Shown here piece by piece: positions 15,937-22,790 of a stretch of 23,988 bases of DNA. Source of the DNA: CABQCM01 sp965145485 (GTDB lineage Bacteria; Bacillota; Clostridia; Oscillospirales; Acutalibacteraceae); NCBI GenBank assembly GCA_965145485.1, contig CBCTCU010000042.1, forward strand, positions 1 to 23,988, read 5' to 3'. How positions within the stretch are numbered: position 1 is the first letter of the stretch; each line of letters starts with the position of its first letter. Below the pieces are notes generated by a model that worked only from the letters and a program-made list of their open reading frames with translations, had not been told where the DNA came from and searched no databases. The translations under genes and the position numbers were made by a program.

Positions 15937-15979
15937 ATACTATTGCGTGGAAAATATCCAGGTTAGAAGGAAAAATAAG

Positions 15980-16996
15980 ATGAAAAAAAGCGACTTTTTT
16001 TACGAACTGCCCGAGCGGCTGATTGCACAGCGCCCCATCGAGCCGCGGGACCACTCCCGGCTGCTGGTGCTGCACCGCGATTCGGGTGAGATCGAGCACC
16101 GGCATTTTTACGATATTGGGGATTATTTGCAGCCGGGGGACTGCCTGATTCTAAACGATACTAAGGTGTTGCCTGCCCGTATTTATGGGCAGCGGGTCCC
16201 CGATGGTGCTGTGGTCGAGTTTCTGCTGCTCAACAGCCTGGAAAAGGATCTGTGGGAGGCGCTTGCCGGGCCGGGAAAAAAAGCGCGCGCGGGTACAGAA
16301 TTTACCTTTGGAAGCGAGCTGCGCGGCCGGGTCGAGCAGGTGCTTGACAACGGCAACCGGGTCGTTCGGTTCTCCTTTGAGGGCAGCTTTTATGAAATTC
16401 TTGACCGAATTGGTCAGATGCCGCTTCCGCACTACATCCATCAAACACTACAGGACCGCGACCGTTATCAGACGGTTTATGCCCGCGAGCGGGGTTCGGC
16501 TGCCGCGCCGACCGCAGGGCTCCATTTTACCAAAGAACGCCTGGACGCCCTCAAACAGCAGGGAGTGCAAATCGGTACGGTCACCCTGCATGTCGGCATT
16601 GGAACCTTCCGGCCGGTGAAAGAGGAAAACATTGAGGACCATAAAATGCATTCCGAGCATTATACTCTTCCGGCAGCTACCGCCGAGCTGATTCACAGGA
16701 CCAAGGAGGCGGGGCATCGCGTGGTCTGCGTGGGAACGACCAGTTGCCGCACCCTGGAAAGCGCGGCGCGAACCGGCATTCACGAGCAGGAGGGGTGGAC
16801 GGATATCTTCATTTACCCTCCTTACCAATTTCGATGCATGGATGCTCTCATCACCAATTTTCATTTGCCGGAAAGCACACTGATCATGCTTGTTTCGGCT
16901 TTTGCCGGTCGGGAGAACGTTCTTCGCGCATACAGGGAGGCAGTGGAGAAAAATTACCGTTTTTTCAGTTTTGGCGATGCCATGCTCGTGATATGA
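15980..16996 (+). CDS. queA: S-adenosylmethionine:tRNA ribosyltransferase-isomerase
   Basis: The 338-residue enzyme transfers and isomerises the ribosyl part of SAM onto 7-aminomethyl-7-deazaguanine in tRNA, forming epoxyqueuosine. The sequence shows the family's L-P-x-x-L-I-A-Q-x-P near the N-terminus, I-L-N-D-T-K-V-L-P-A-R, A-A-P-T-A-G-L-H-F, and a C-terminal N-F-H-L-P-x-S-T-L. Length is normal. The ATG at 15980 is preceded by GAAGGAAAAATAAG. tgt is not adjacent. It ends at a strong terminator, after which base composition changes to the A+T-rich island. Confidence 0.96.
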   Translation: MKKSDFFYELPERLIAQRPIEPRDHSRLLVLHRDSGEIEHRHFYDIGDYLQPGDCLILNDTKVLPARIYGQRVPDGAVVEFLLLNSLEKDLWEALAGPGKKARAGTEFTFGSELRGRVEQVLDNGNRVVRFSFEGSFYEILDRIGQMPLPHYIHQTLQDRDRYQTVYARERGSAAAPTAGLHFTKERLDALKQQGVQIGTVTLHVGIGTFRPVKEENIEDHKMHSEHYTLPAATAELIHRTKEAGHRVVCVGTTSCRTLESAARTGIHEQEGWTDIFIYPPYQFRCMDALITNFHLPESTLIMLVSAFAGRENVLRAYREAVEKNYRFFSFGDAMLVI

Positions 16997-17017
16997 GAGA
17001 AAGTTGGAGAGGAAAAT

Positions 17018-17063
17018 AGCCCGCAAAAGTTCAGTGAATCTGAGCTTTTGCGGGCTTTTGCTT
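17018..17063 (+). terminator. Intrinsic terminator of queA
   Basis: A 12-bp stem pairs AGCCCGCAAAAG (17018-17029) with its complement (17045-17056), with further TCAG/CTGA pairing inside, followed by TTTTGCTTTG. It marks the right end of the G+C-rich core. Confidence 0.9.
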
Positions 17064-17117
17064 TGCGTTGTATGAATATTCAATTTTAAAGAAATAAAAA
17101 ATATACCCGAAGCCGGT

Positions 17118-17145
17118 TTAACCTTTGCGGTGAGCTTTTTATAAT
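17118..17145 (+). promoter_or_regulatory. Probable promoter of the accessory island
   Basis: TTAACC (4 of 6) at 17118-17123 and a perfect TATAAT at 17140-17145 with 16-nt spacing. The start would be near 17152, leaving about 108 nt to the first island gene. An AAGGAGAG at about 17170 in this leader is followed only by a five-codon ORF (ATG at about 17189). Confidence 0.5.
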
Positions 17146-17259
17146 GTCGTTAAAATATCAGCACAAATAAAAGGAGAGACAACCTGGCCCCTATGGCGTC
17201 ATCATTATGATTGGATCAAGTGAACTTCGGAGCTGACTAATCAATAGAGAATTGGCAGA

Positions 17260-18036
17260 ATGGAGCTGAAATCGTTGTTAGAATGGAATCTACCTCCCAA
17301 TTTTAAAAATGGATTTACCGATTGTTGCAATGCCTCTATCTATACGACGGTGTTTATTTACGCGATACAGTATCCATACCTGTTTGGATGCCGTCTTGGT
17401 TTTGACTATGATCCAATAGATGGTCAGAGAAAACTGGAAGATCGTTTCCAGGCTGGGGGGCTTGTCGATGATCGCGATGATATAATCTGCCGAATAACGG
17501 GGCTGCGTACCATAGAACAGGAAGCTCAATCCATTGAGGAGCTGTTGGATAGGGCTTATTCTCAGGTACAAGAGGGACACCCGGTCACAATAAAGGTGGA
17601 TGCCTATGACTGCCCTTGGAATATTGCTTACCAAAAAACACATTTTGAACATTACCTATATAATCCCGACGATATAACGACTCAGAATCCACTTCTTATT
17701 TTGAGAGAAGCCATGCATTACTATATTCAAAAGAAATGCGCGAACGCTATTTTCGACTTTGCACAAGAGCTTTTGGACAACCGTACGTTATATGAAGAAT
17801 TAAAAGATAGTGGGGTACTATGCATCAATGCTTTTTTTATTAAGCTAAAAGGGATAGTGAGCAATCGATTGAACTTTCGGTATTTCCTCATGGAATCTTC
17901 CATACCGGATACTAGTCATCTGGTTTCTTCCTTTCAAGCGACTTGTATCTGCTGGTATGAGGCATATCGTGTTTTCAATAAATTATGTTTCGAAAAGGTA
18001 GTGTTACGTGTCTGTCTGCAGCCTGTAATAAGATGA
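17260..18036 (+). CDS. BtrH N-terminal-like protein, probably damaged
   Basis: The predicted product has 258 residues. F-T-D-C-C-N-A-S-I (about 20-28) resembles the conserved cysteine region near the start of BtrH-N proteins. E-G-H-P-V-T-I-K-V-D-A-Y-D-C-P-W-N with H-F-E-H-Y resembles their second block. BtrH is the acyl-ACP:amine acyltransferase of butirosin synthesis. Relatives usually run to about 330 residues; here the sequence jumps soon after H-F-E-H-Y into a C-terminal helical region, suggesting an internal loss. The last 13 residues look out of frame: a +1 reading near 17996 gives a helical end rich in A, K and E stopping at 18092. The ATG at 17260 has a poor ribosome binding site. Confidence 0.55.
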   Translation: MELKSLLEWNLPPNFKNGFTDCCNASIYTTVFIYAIQYPYLFGCRLGFDYDPIDGQRKLEDRFQAGGLVDDRDDIICRITGLRTIEQEAQSIEELLDRAYSQVQEGHPVTIKVDAYDCPWNIAYQKTHFEHYLYNPDDITTQNPLLILREAMHYYIQKKCANAIFDFAQELLDNRTLYEELKDSGVLCINAFFIKLKGIVSNRLNFRYFLMESSIPDTSHLVSSFQATCICWYEAYRVFNKLCFEKVVLRVCLQPVIR

Positions 18037-18047
18037 AGGAAGCAGCC

Positions 18048-18077
18048 TTGACAGAAGAACGTTGTGCAGCTGATTAT
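18048..18077 (+). promoter_or_regulatory. Possible internal promoter before the first ACP
   Basis: A perfect TTGACA (18048-18053) is followed after 18 nt by GATTAT (18072-18077). It lies in the end of the preceding gene, about 45 nt before the ACP start. The -10 is weak, so this is tentative. Confidence 0.3.
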
Positions 18078-18123
18078 CTCCAGATAAAGTGATAACCAAA
18101 AAATATAAGGAAGGTGACAGTTG

Positions 18124-18386
18124 ATGGAAAACGAATCTCAAATGAAATCAAGATAATGAAAATTATCCGATTGAATCTGAATTTAGCCGAGGATCAGGAA
18201 ACCGGTGATTCAACACCGCTCGCCGATATAATATCAAATTCGGTTAAGTTCATCCAGATCATCGTCGATATTGAAGACGAATTTGCTATTGAGTTTAAAA
18301 ACGATGAACTCAATTTTCAGTTCTTCCCTTATATCCAGGATTTAGTATCGAAAACCAGAAGCAAAATTGATCATGCTGGTGAGTGA
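18124..18386 (+). pseudogene. Acyl carrier protein 1, apparent N-terminal frameshift
   Basis: From about 18153 the frame encodes an ACP-like four-helix protein: I-I-R-L-N-L-N-L, then S-N-S-V-K-F-I-Q-I-I-V-D-I-E-D-E-F, where the serine of N-S-V is the candidate 4'-phosphopantetheine site. The only start with a good ribosome binding site (AAGGAAGG) is the ATG at 18124, but its frame stops after M-E-N-E-S-Q-M-K-S-R. One added base near 18150 would join the two into a normal-length ACP of about 87 residues. A GTG at 18114 is in frame but sits inside the ribosome binding site. It overlaps the start region of the radical SAM gene, suggesting translational coupling. The BtrI-like role (carrying the acyl group) is inferred. 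Confidence 0.65.
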
Positions 18387-18394
18387 GGGTAATG

Positions 18395-20065
18395 ATGAAA
18401 CAGGATGTTTATAGTACGATTCTCAGTAAAATTGGTGACGAGAAATATGTCAGCGCGCTCTTTTTTACTATGCTTGATAAAGAAACAGAAGAATTACTAG
18501 AAAGCCGTTCGGTGGTATTCGTCCGGGACTTCGATATTCGTACACCCGGTGATTACCTAGAGGATACTTTTGATCTGGTGGTCGAGGATGCGTCTCGTCC
18601 AGAGGCTCACTCAATGGAACAATTGGCTGGCTGGGCCGTGGACGGAGGATACCTTGTACTGTACGGGGACAATCCCTCGTTTGCTACGGACGCACGCTCA
18701 AATGCTGTTGAACGGGTAGAATGGCATTGTGATCAGGCTGCAGTATATATTGTCCATAAGGAAACGGACAGACGCAAAGCGTTTCAATATGATTTTTATA
18801 CCGCAGGATTGCCCTCCAATGTGATGACATTATATTCGGACGAGAACGGAACAGTAGACTATGACAAGGAACGTCACCAACTGGTCAGAACCAAAAATGG
18901 TGCTAAAGAAATCCTCGCGGTTGTGAAAGACAAAGAAATTACCACTCTGACGAAAGCGTCCGATCTTTCTCTAAACATCTCACAGCAGTGTAATATGCGT
19001 TGTCGCTATTGCTTTGTCGACTCGAAAAAAATAAGCGTCGAACGCGTGTGCGAAAAAAATATGTCTTTTGAGACGGCCGACCAGAGTATTCGTTGGTATA
19101 AGGCCTTTAAGGGAGGACCTGTTCGTATCAGCCTCTTTGGCGGAGAACCGCTGATGCAAATGAATATGGTTAAGCGGCTGATCCGCAAGTACAAGCAGGA
19201 TAATGAGGTCGCTTTTTCCCTTGTTACCAACGCTACCCTGATGGACGACGAGTTGATTCACCTTTGTACAGAGAAAGAGGTGGACTTGTTTGTCAGCCTG
19301 GACGGTGATCGAAATCAGAATGATTTGATGCGGTTAATGGCAAACGGTTCCTCGTCGCACGATCTTGTTTTAGAAAAAATGCGCCGTCTTCCGACTAGTT
19401 ATTTTCGTACTGTCAAAGCAATGATGACGGTGACGAAATATACGCAGAATTTATACGATTCGATTCGTTATGTCATGGATTGTGGCTTTTCCTATTTGGC
19501 CCTGAGTTTTATTAAAGGAAACGAATTACTTGCAGAGACAAAGAAAGACCTTCAACGATGGGATGAGGACATCAGCAGACTGAGCGCAATGGCTTATGAG
19601 GAATGGCTGAATCGTAATCGATTAATCGAACCGTTTGCCTCTATTTACGATAATATTCTCTATCGCCGAACAGCAGCCAAGGGATGTGTTGCCGGTAAGG
19701 AAATGCTGTTTGTTCAGCCGGACGGATGTCTTTCGCCCTGCTACCGATTCTTGACACATATATGGGGTGATGTATTCCATGAAGGAATTGACCGCGAAAA
19801 GCAAGAGGCTTTTCTGGCATATAAGTCGGTATACCGCGGAATCACCTGTTCCCATTGCTGGGCGAACCGTTTTTGCCAGGGCGGATGTACAAAGGATTTG
19901 CCTACCGATCTCAAAATCAAATCGTCCAGATGCGGTTTCTACCAGACAATCTTGAAACGCAGCCTAACGGTGTACGCCCAAAATTTTGATAAAAACTGGA
20001 GCAGGTTAAAAAAAATATATCGTGATTTGCACTATTCGGATTTGGTCATGGCCACACAAGGGTGA
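18395..20065 (+). CDS. Radical SAM/SPASM protein with N-terminal Rossmann-like domain
   Basis: A 556-residue protein and the one island gene that looks intact. Residues 38-92 look like half of a methyltransferase-type Rossmann fold (F-D-L-V-V-E-D near 59-65, then V-D-G-G-Y-L-V-L-Y-G). The radical SAM core has C199-x-x-x-C203-x-x-C206 and F-G-G-E-P for SAM binding. The C-terminal SPASM part starts at C431 and contains Q-P-D-G-C-x-x-P-C, C-x-x-C and C-Q-G-G-C, ligands for auxiliary Fe-S clusters. Such enzymes modify peptides or carrier-bound substrates; the target is unknown, with ACPs the best candidates. The start at 18395 follows GTGAGGG at 5 nt; an ATG immediately upstream (18392) is too close. 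Confidence 0.85.
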   Translation: MKQDVYSTILSKIGDEKYVSALFFTMLDKETEELLESRSVVFVRDFDIRTPGDYLEDTFDLVVEDASRPEAHSMEQLAGWAVDGGYLVLYGDNPSFATDARSNAVERVEWHCDQAAVYIVHKETDRRKAFQYDFYTAGLPSNVMTLYSDENGTVDYDKERHQLVRTKNGAKEILAVVKDKEITTLTKASDLSLNISQQCNMRCRYCFVDSKKISVERVCEKNMSFETADQSIRWYKAFKGGPVRISLFGGEPLMQMNMVKRLIRKYKQDNEVAFSLVTNATLMDDELIHLCTEKEVDLFVSLDGDRNQNDLMRLMANGSSSHDLVLEKMRRLPTSYFRTVKAMMTVTKYTQNLYDSIRYVMDCGFSYLALSFIKGNELLAETKKDLQRWDEDISRLSAMAYEEWLNRNRLIEPFASIYDNILYRRTAAKGCVAGKEMLFVQPDGCLSPCYRFLTHIWGDVFHEGIDREKQEAFLAYKSVYRGITCSHCWANRFCQGGCTKDLPTDLKIKSSRCGFYQTILKRSLTVYAQNFDKNWSRLKKIYRDLHYSDLVMATQG

Positions 20066-20081
20066 GGATGGTATAAATAGA

Positions 20082-20758
20082 ATGGTGGATGTGCGGTTAT
20101 CACCATATCTGGTGATGAAGACCTTTCTAAAATCTGGTGACTCATCCTACATAGAGAATGGTCTATTGTCTAAGCGCGTGAACCAAGACGAAAAAGTGAC
20201 CTGGCAACTGCTGGATGCGTGCAGGGCTCCACAGGATTATTCGTCCTTAGTGAGTTTTTACGGCGAGGAAAGGGTTGATATGGCGATAACCGAACAATGG
20301 CTGATGGATGAAGAGCAGCTTTTTTCGGTTCATCATGTAACCCGTTTTGAGCTGGAAATTAACACCGATTGCAATATCGATGTCTTTATTGTCCGATACA
20401 TCAAAGTCGGGCAGATCGCAACGTGATGTCCATGGAGCTGTTCCAAGAGGTTATCGAGAAAATTCAAGAATATGGACAAGCTCACTTTCTAACGTTTCAC
20501 TTTTATAATGAACCTTTTCTAGACCCGTATTTCATCCAGAGGTTGGAACTTTTAGCCACAACGGATTTGAAAGTTCTGATTAATACTAACGCTTCGCATA
20601 TCAAAGCTGAGCAGATTGAGACGCTAAAGCGATTTCGACAGAGTATAACCATGATTCAGATTAATATTCCCAGTTATGATAGAGCGGAATACAATCGATT
20701 AACCGGTAGCCGCCATTATGATAATGTGTAAAAAATATAAACAGACTGTTCGAGGCTA
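20082..20758 (+). pseudogene. Second radical SAM gene, frameshifted and cut by an IS
   Basis: Frame 1 (from the ATG at 20082) encodes an N-terminal domain ending in E-I-N-T-D-C-N. The match continues in another frame from about 20370 as Y-R-C-L-Y-C-P. Joined by one added base near 20370 they give C-N-Y-R-C-L-Y-C, a perfect radical SAM cluster motif. The body continues through F-Y-N-E-P-F-L-D-P and L-T-G-S-R-H-Y-D-N-V, stopping at 20729-20731. One base added there would restore a frame (K-N-I-N-R-L-F-E-A-R) that runs across the IS target into N-H-S-T-I-N. The SPASM half expected downstream is absent. It starts 17 nt after the first radical SAM gene. Confidence 0.75.
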
Positions 20759-20788
20759 GGCCTTGTTTGAAAAAACGGGCGTTTTGTT

Positions 20789-21229
20789 CTAAAACAACAA
20801 AATATCCATGGCAGCAAGGTAAACAAATGCCAAGAAAGAGGTGTCCAGCTTGTCATATTTGGTAGCAATTCTGCGAAATCACTTGATTTTCTGGAAGAAA
20901 CACTCAATCAGATGCCGCTCCTTGTACAGATACCAGTCTACCGGCCAGGGATCAGAAATATTGCTTTGGGGCGGGATCACGTAATTAGCCCCATGCTCTG
21001 AGATGTATTCCCGAATGGATCCAGCACCATAAGCCCGGTCTGCCAGCACATTGCTCCCGCAGAGTTCAACTTTTTCCAACAGCTCCACGGCGTGGATACA
21101 ATCGTTATCATTTCCGGCTGAAAGAAGGAACTCCACTGGGTTGCCCAGCCCGTCTACAATGGCATGAATCTTTGTGTTCAGACCGCCTCTGGTACGGCCA
21201 ACTGCCTTATCCGCCGTTTTTTCCCCCAC
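20789..21229 (-). pseudogene. IS5-family transposase, C-terminal (DDE) part, with internal TGA
   Basis: The C-terminal transposase frame encodes the DDE nuclease: V-L-A-D-R-A-Y-G-A with a catalytic aspartate and H-L-I-E-C-F-F-Q-K-I-K with the catalytic glutamate. Directly after I-K a TGA (20879-20881) interrupts the frame. Beyond it the same frame continues with the family's conserved F-R-R-I-A-T-K-Y-D-K-L and a hydrophobic tail to a TAG at 20789. The conserved tail shows that the TGA is a nonsense change, perhaps from TGG. The frame is offset from the N-terminal part at an A6 run (21217-21222). Confidence 0.8.
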
Positions 21230-21548
21230 CGTTGGCGCTTTCGTGTACCTTGATGCAGGTGGAATCTATACTTAGGTTTTCCATATCCGCATCTTCGGAC
21301 AATGCGTGACATACGGTTTCCAGTGTTCCGTCATCCCGCCATTTGGCAAATCGGGCATACACTGACTGCCAAGGGCCGTAGGCTTCCGGCAGTTCCCGCC
21401 ACTGGGCGCCGTTTCGGGCAATCCAGAGCATCCCGTTCAACATCGTCCGGTTATCTTTGCGGGGACGGCCTCGCTTCCCCGTTTCTTCCGGCGGCAGAAG
21501 AGGTTTGACTCGTTCCCATTGTTCTCTTGTTAATTCATAGCGTTTCAT
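21207..21548 (-). CDS. IS5-family transposase, N-terminal part (DUF4096-like)
   Basis: A 113-residue frame beginning M-K-R-Y-E-L-T, with the helix-turn-helix-type N-terminus typical of IS5 transposases: L-P-P-E-E-T-G-K-R-G-R-P-R-K-D-N-R, then G-M-L-W-I-A-R-N-G-A-Q-W-R-E-L-P and I-D-S-T, which contains the first catalytic aspartate. It stops at 21207 and overlaps the C-terminal frame by 23 nt. The overlap contains a G5-A6 run where losing one A in the transcript, or a +1 ribosomal shift, would fuse the two frames. Confidence 0.88.
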   Translation of the reverse strand: MKRYELTREQWERVKPLLPPEETGKRGRPRKDNRTMLNGMLWIARNGAQWRELPEAYGPWQSVYARFAKWRDDGTLETVCHALSEDADMENLSIDSTCIKVHESANGGGKNGG

Positions 21549-21647
21549 ACCTCTAGTTTTGCCTATCTGCTTCTATTGTGCAACTTTTATTTTCAAACAA
21601 GGCCTAGAAATCATTCAACAATTAATTTAAAAGAAAGAGGGTGTATT

Positions 21648-21897
21648 ATGGATAAATCGCAATGCCTATCGAATATTCGGGAAGTTTTGAAAGAAAACTG
21701 CAATCCGGAAGCTGTCGATAGACTGACTGCTGATGAGGACTTATCACCGTTGAGCATTAATTCGATTGCGGCGGTCAAAATTGTGGTCGCGTTGGAGGAT
21801 CGTTTTGATTTAACATTTGAAAATAATAAACCTGGACATCAGCACGTTTGATTGCCTGAATAATCTGGCTGACTACATCTTGTCCAAGGTGGAATAA
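21648..21897 (+). pseudogene. Acyl carrier protein 2, frameshifted near its end
   Basis: The ATG at 21648 has an AAAGAGGG site and encodes an ACP: L-S-P-L-S-I-N-S-I-A-A-V-K-I-V-V-A-L-E-D, with the serine of N-S-I as candidate phosphopantetheine site. After F-E-N-N-K the frame runs to a TGA at 21849-21851. Removing one C near 21830 restores L-D-I-S-T-F-D-C-L-N-N-L-A-D-Y-I-L-S-K-V-E and a TAA at 21895-21897, which is exactly how ACPs end. The next gene's ribosome binding site AAGGTGG overlaps this proper end, supporting it as the original stop. The phosphopantetheine serine is retained, but the last helix is lost in the present frame. Confidence 0.75.
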
Positions 21898-21898
21898 A

Positions 21899-22782
21899 AT
21901 GAATGAATACACGAGCTATGGACGGAGGAGCTTCTGTGGAGGGCCGGAGCCTGCTCATAAGTTTATCCGTGCTCTGCTGCCAACACTGGAGCTGAATAAG
22001 CTCTGCCGTGAATATGACGATTCTATCGTATATGCTTTGTTGGGGACCCTATTTTTTCTCTACCGATGGGAAAAAGTGCATGGTATACAGATTCTGGAGA
22101 AGATACGATTCGGTTTGTGGAGGACTTCTTGTATTTTCTGAAGGAGAAGTTTGAAATTATATCTGCATTTGGCGGCGTCTACAATGAAACATATTTTGAA
22201 AGTCGGATTCTAGAGCATCTTTACCTTAGAAATCCGATTATCGCACGGCTACATGCAAGTGGTGAATGGGTTCGGATCAGTACTCTTGACCGAGCAAAAA
22301 ACATTCTCGTAGTACAGACCGCCGCCTGTGTGTGGGAGCGTCTTGATAAATGGTATCATAAATTGGATCATATCATATTGTACACTTATCCTGTGTTTCC
22401 CTATACTTTTGAACCCGACTGGATATGCCGTTCGATCCGCCAGCAGATATTTAGCCGGATGATAGATAACCATCCGGTGGTAGACGATGATGAAATAACG
22501 GGATCAAACGGATTAGAAACGGTTCCAAAGAATTTGACAGAACTGAATGCCCGCAGACATCTGGCAATTCGGAGTCTGTCTAAGCTCGCCCGATATAGGG
22601 AGGGATTTCGCGAGACGTTGCATCGTTACCGGCTTGTTATCGGTAAAATTCAGACATGTCAACAGGCGCTTAATGATACTACCGGGATAGTCTACCACCT
22701 CAATTCACTAATCTCAATGGATCGGAATGCTAAATCCAGTCTCATCCGTTGGATGGATCGTTACACATCGCTGGAGGAATAG
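21899..22782 (+). pseudogene. Unrecognised mostly helical protein, frameshifted
   Basis: The frame from ATG 21899 (site AAGGTGG, overlapping the end of ACP 2) encodes L-L-P-T-L-E-L-N-K-L and L-G-T-L-F-F-L-Y-R-W-E-K, then goes off to a stop at 22139. A second frame from about 22078 continues with Y-T-D-S-G-E-D-T-I-R-F-V-E-D-F-L to 22782. One base added in the A5 run at 22071-22075 would join them into a protein of about 294 residues. I recognise no domain. The C-terminal 100 residues are helical and charged, ending in L-E-E. Its tight placement between ACP 2 and a BtrH-like gene suggests a part in the same pathway. Confidence 0.6.
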
Positions 22783-22790
22783 TTGTCATT

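Larger units (their letters stand above)
20759..21604 (-). mobile_element. IS5-family insertion sequence (IS427-like), 846 bp
   Basis: Perfect 15-nt terminal inverted repeats GGCCTTGTTTGAAAA lie at 20759-20773 and, inverted, at 21590-21604. Each end is flanked by TA (20757-20758 and 21605-21606), fitting a TA duplication within a CTAG target as is known for the IS427 group. The element carries a two-frame transposase on the minus strand with an internal TGA, so it may be immobile. It interrupts the second radical SAM gene. Confidence 0.92.

Noticed and set aside
14835..15983. Plus-strand frame of 382 codons opposite asd.
   Set aside because: It is the complement of asd, whose motifs, start and promoter are clear; the plus frame has no recognisable domain.
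17152..17259. RiPP precursor peptide ahead of the first BtrH-like gene.
   Set aside because: Only frames of five and nine codons exist here and none has leader/core character.
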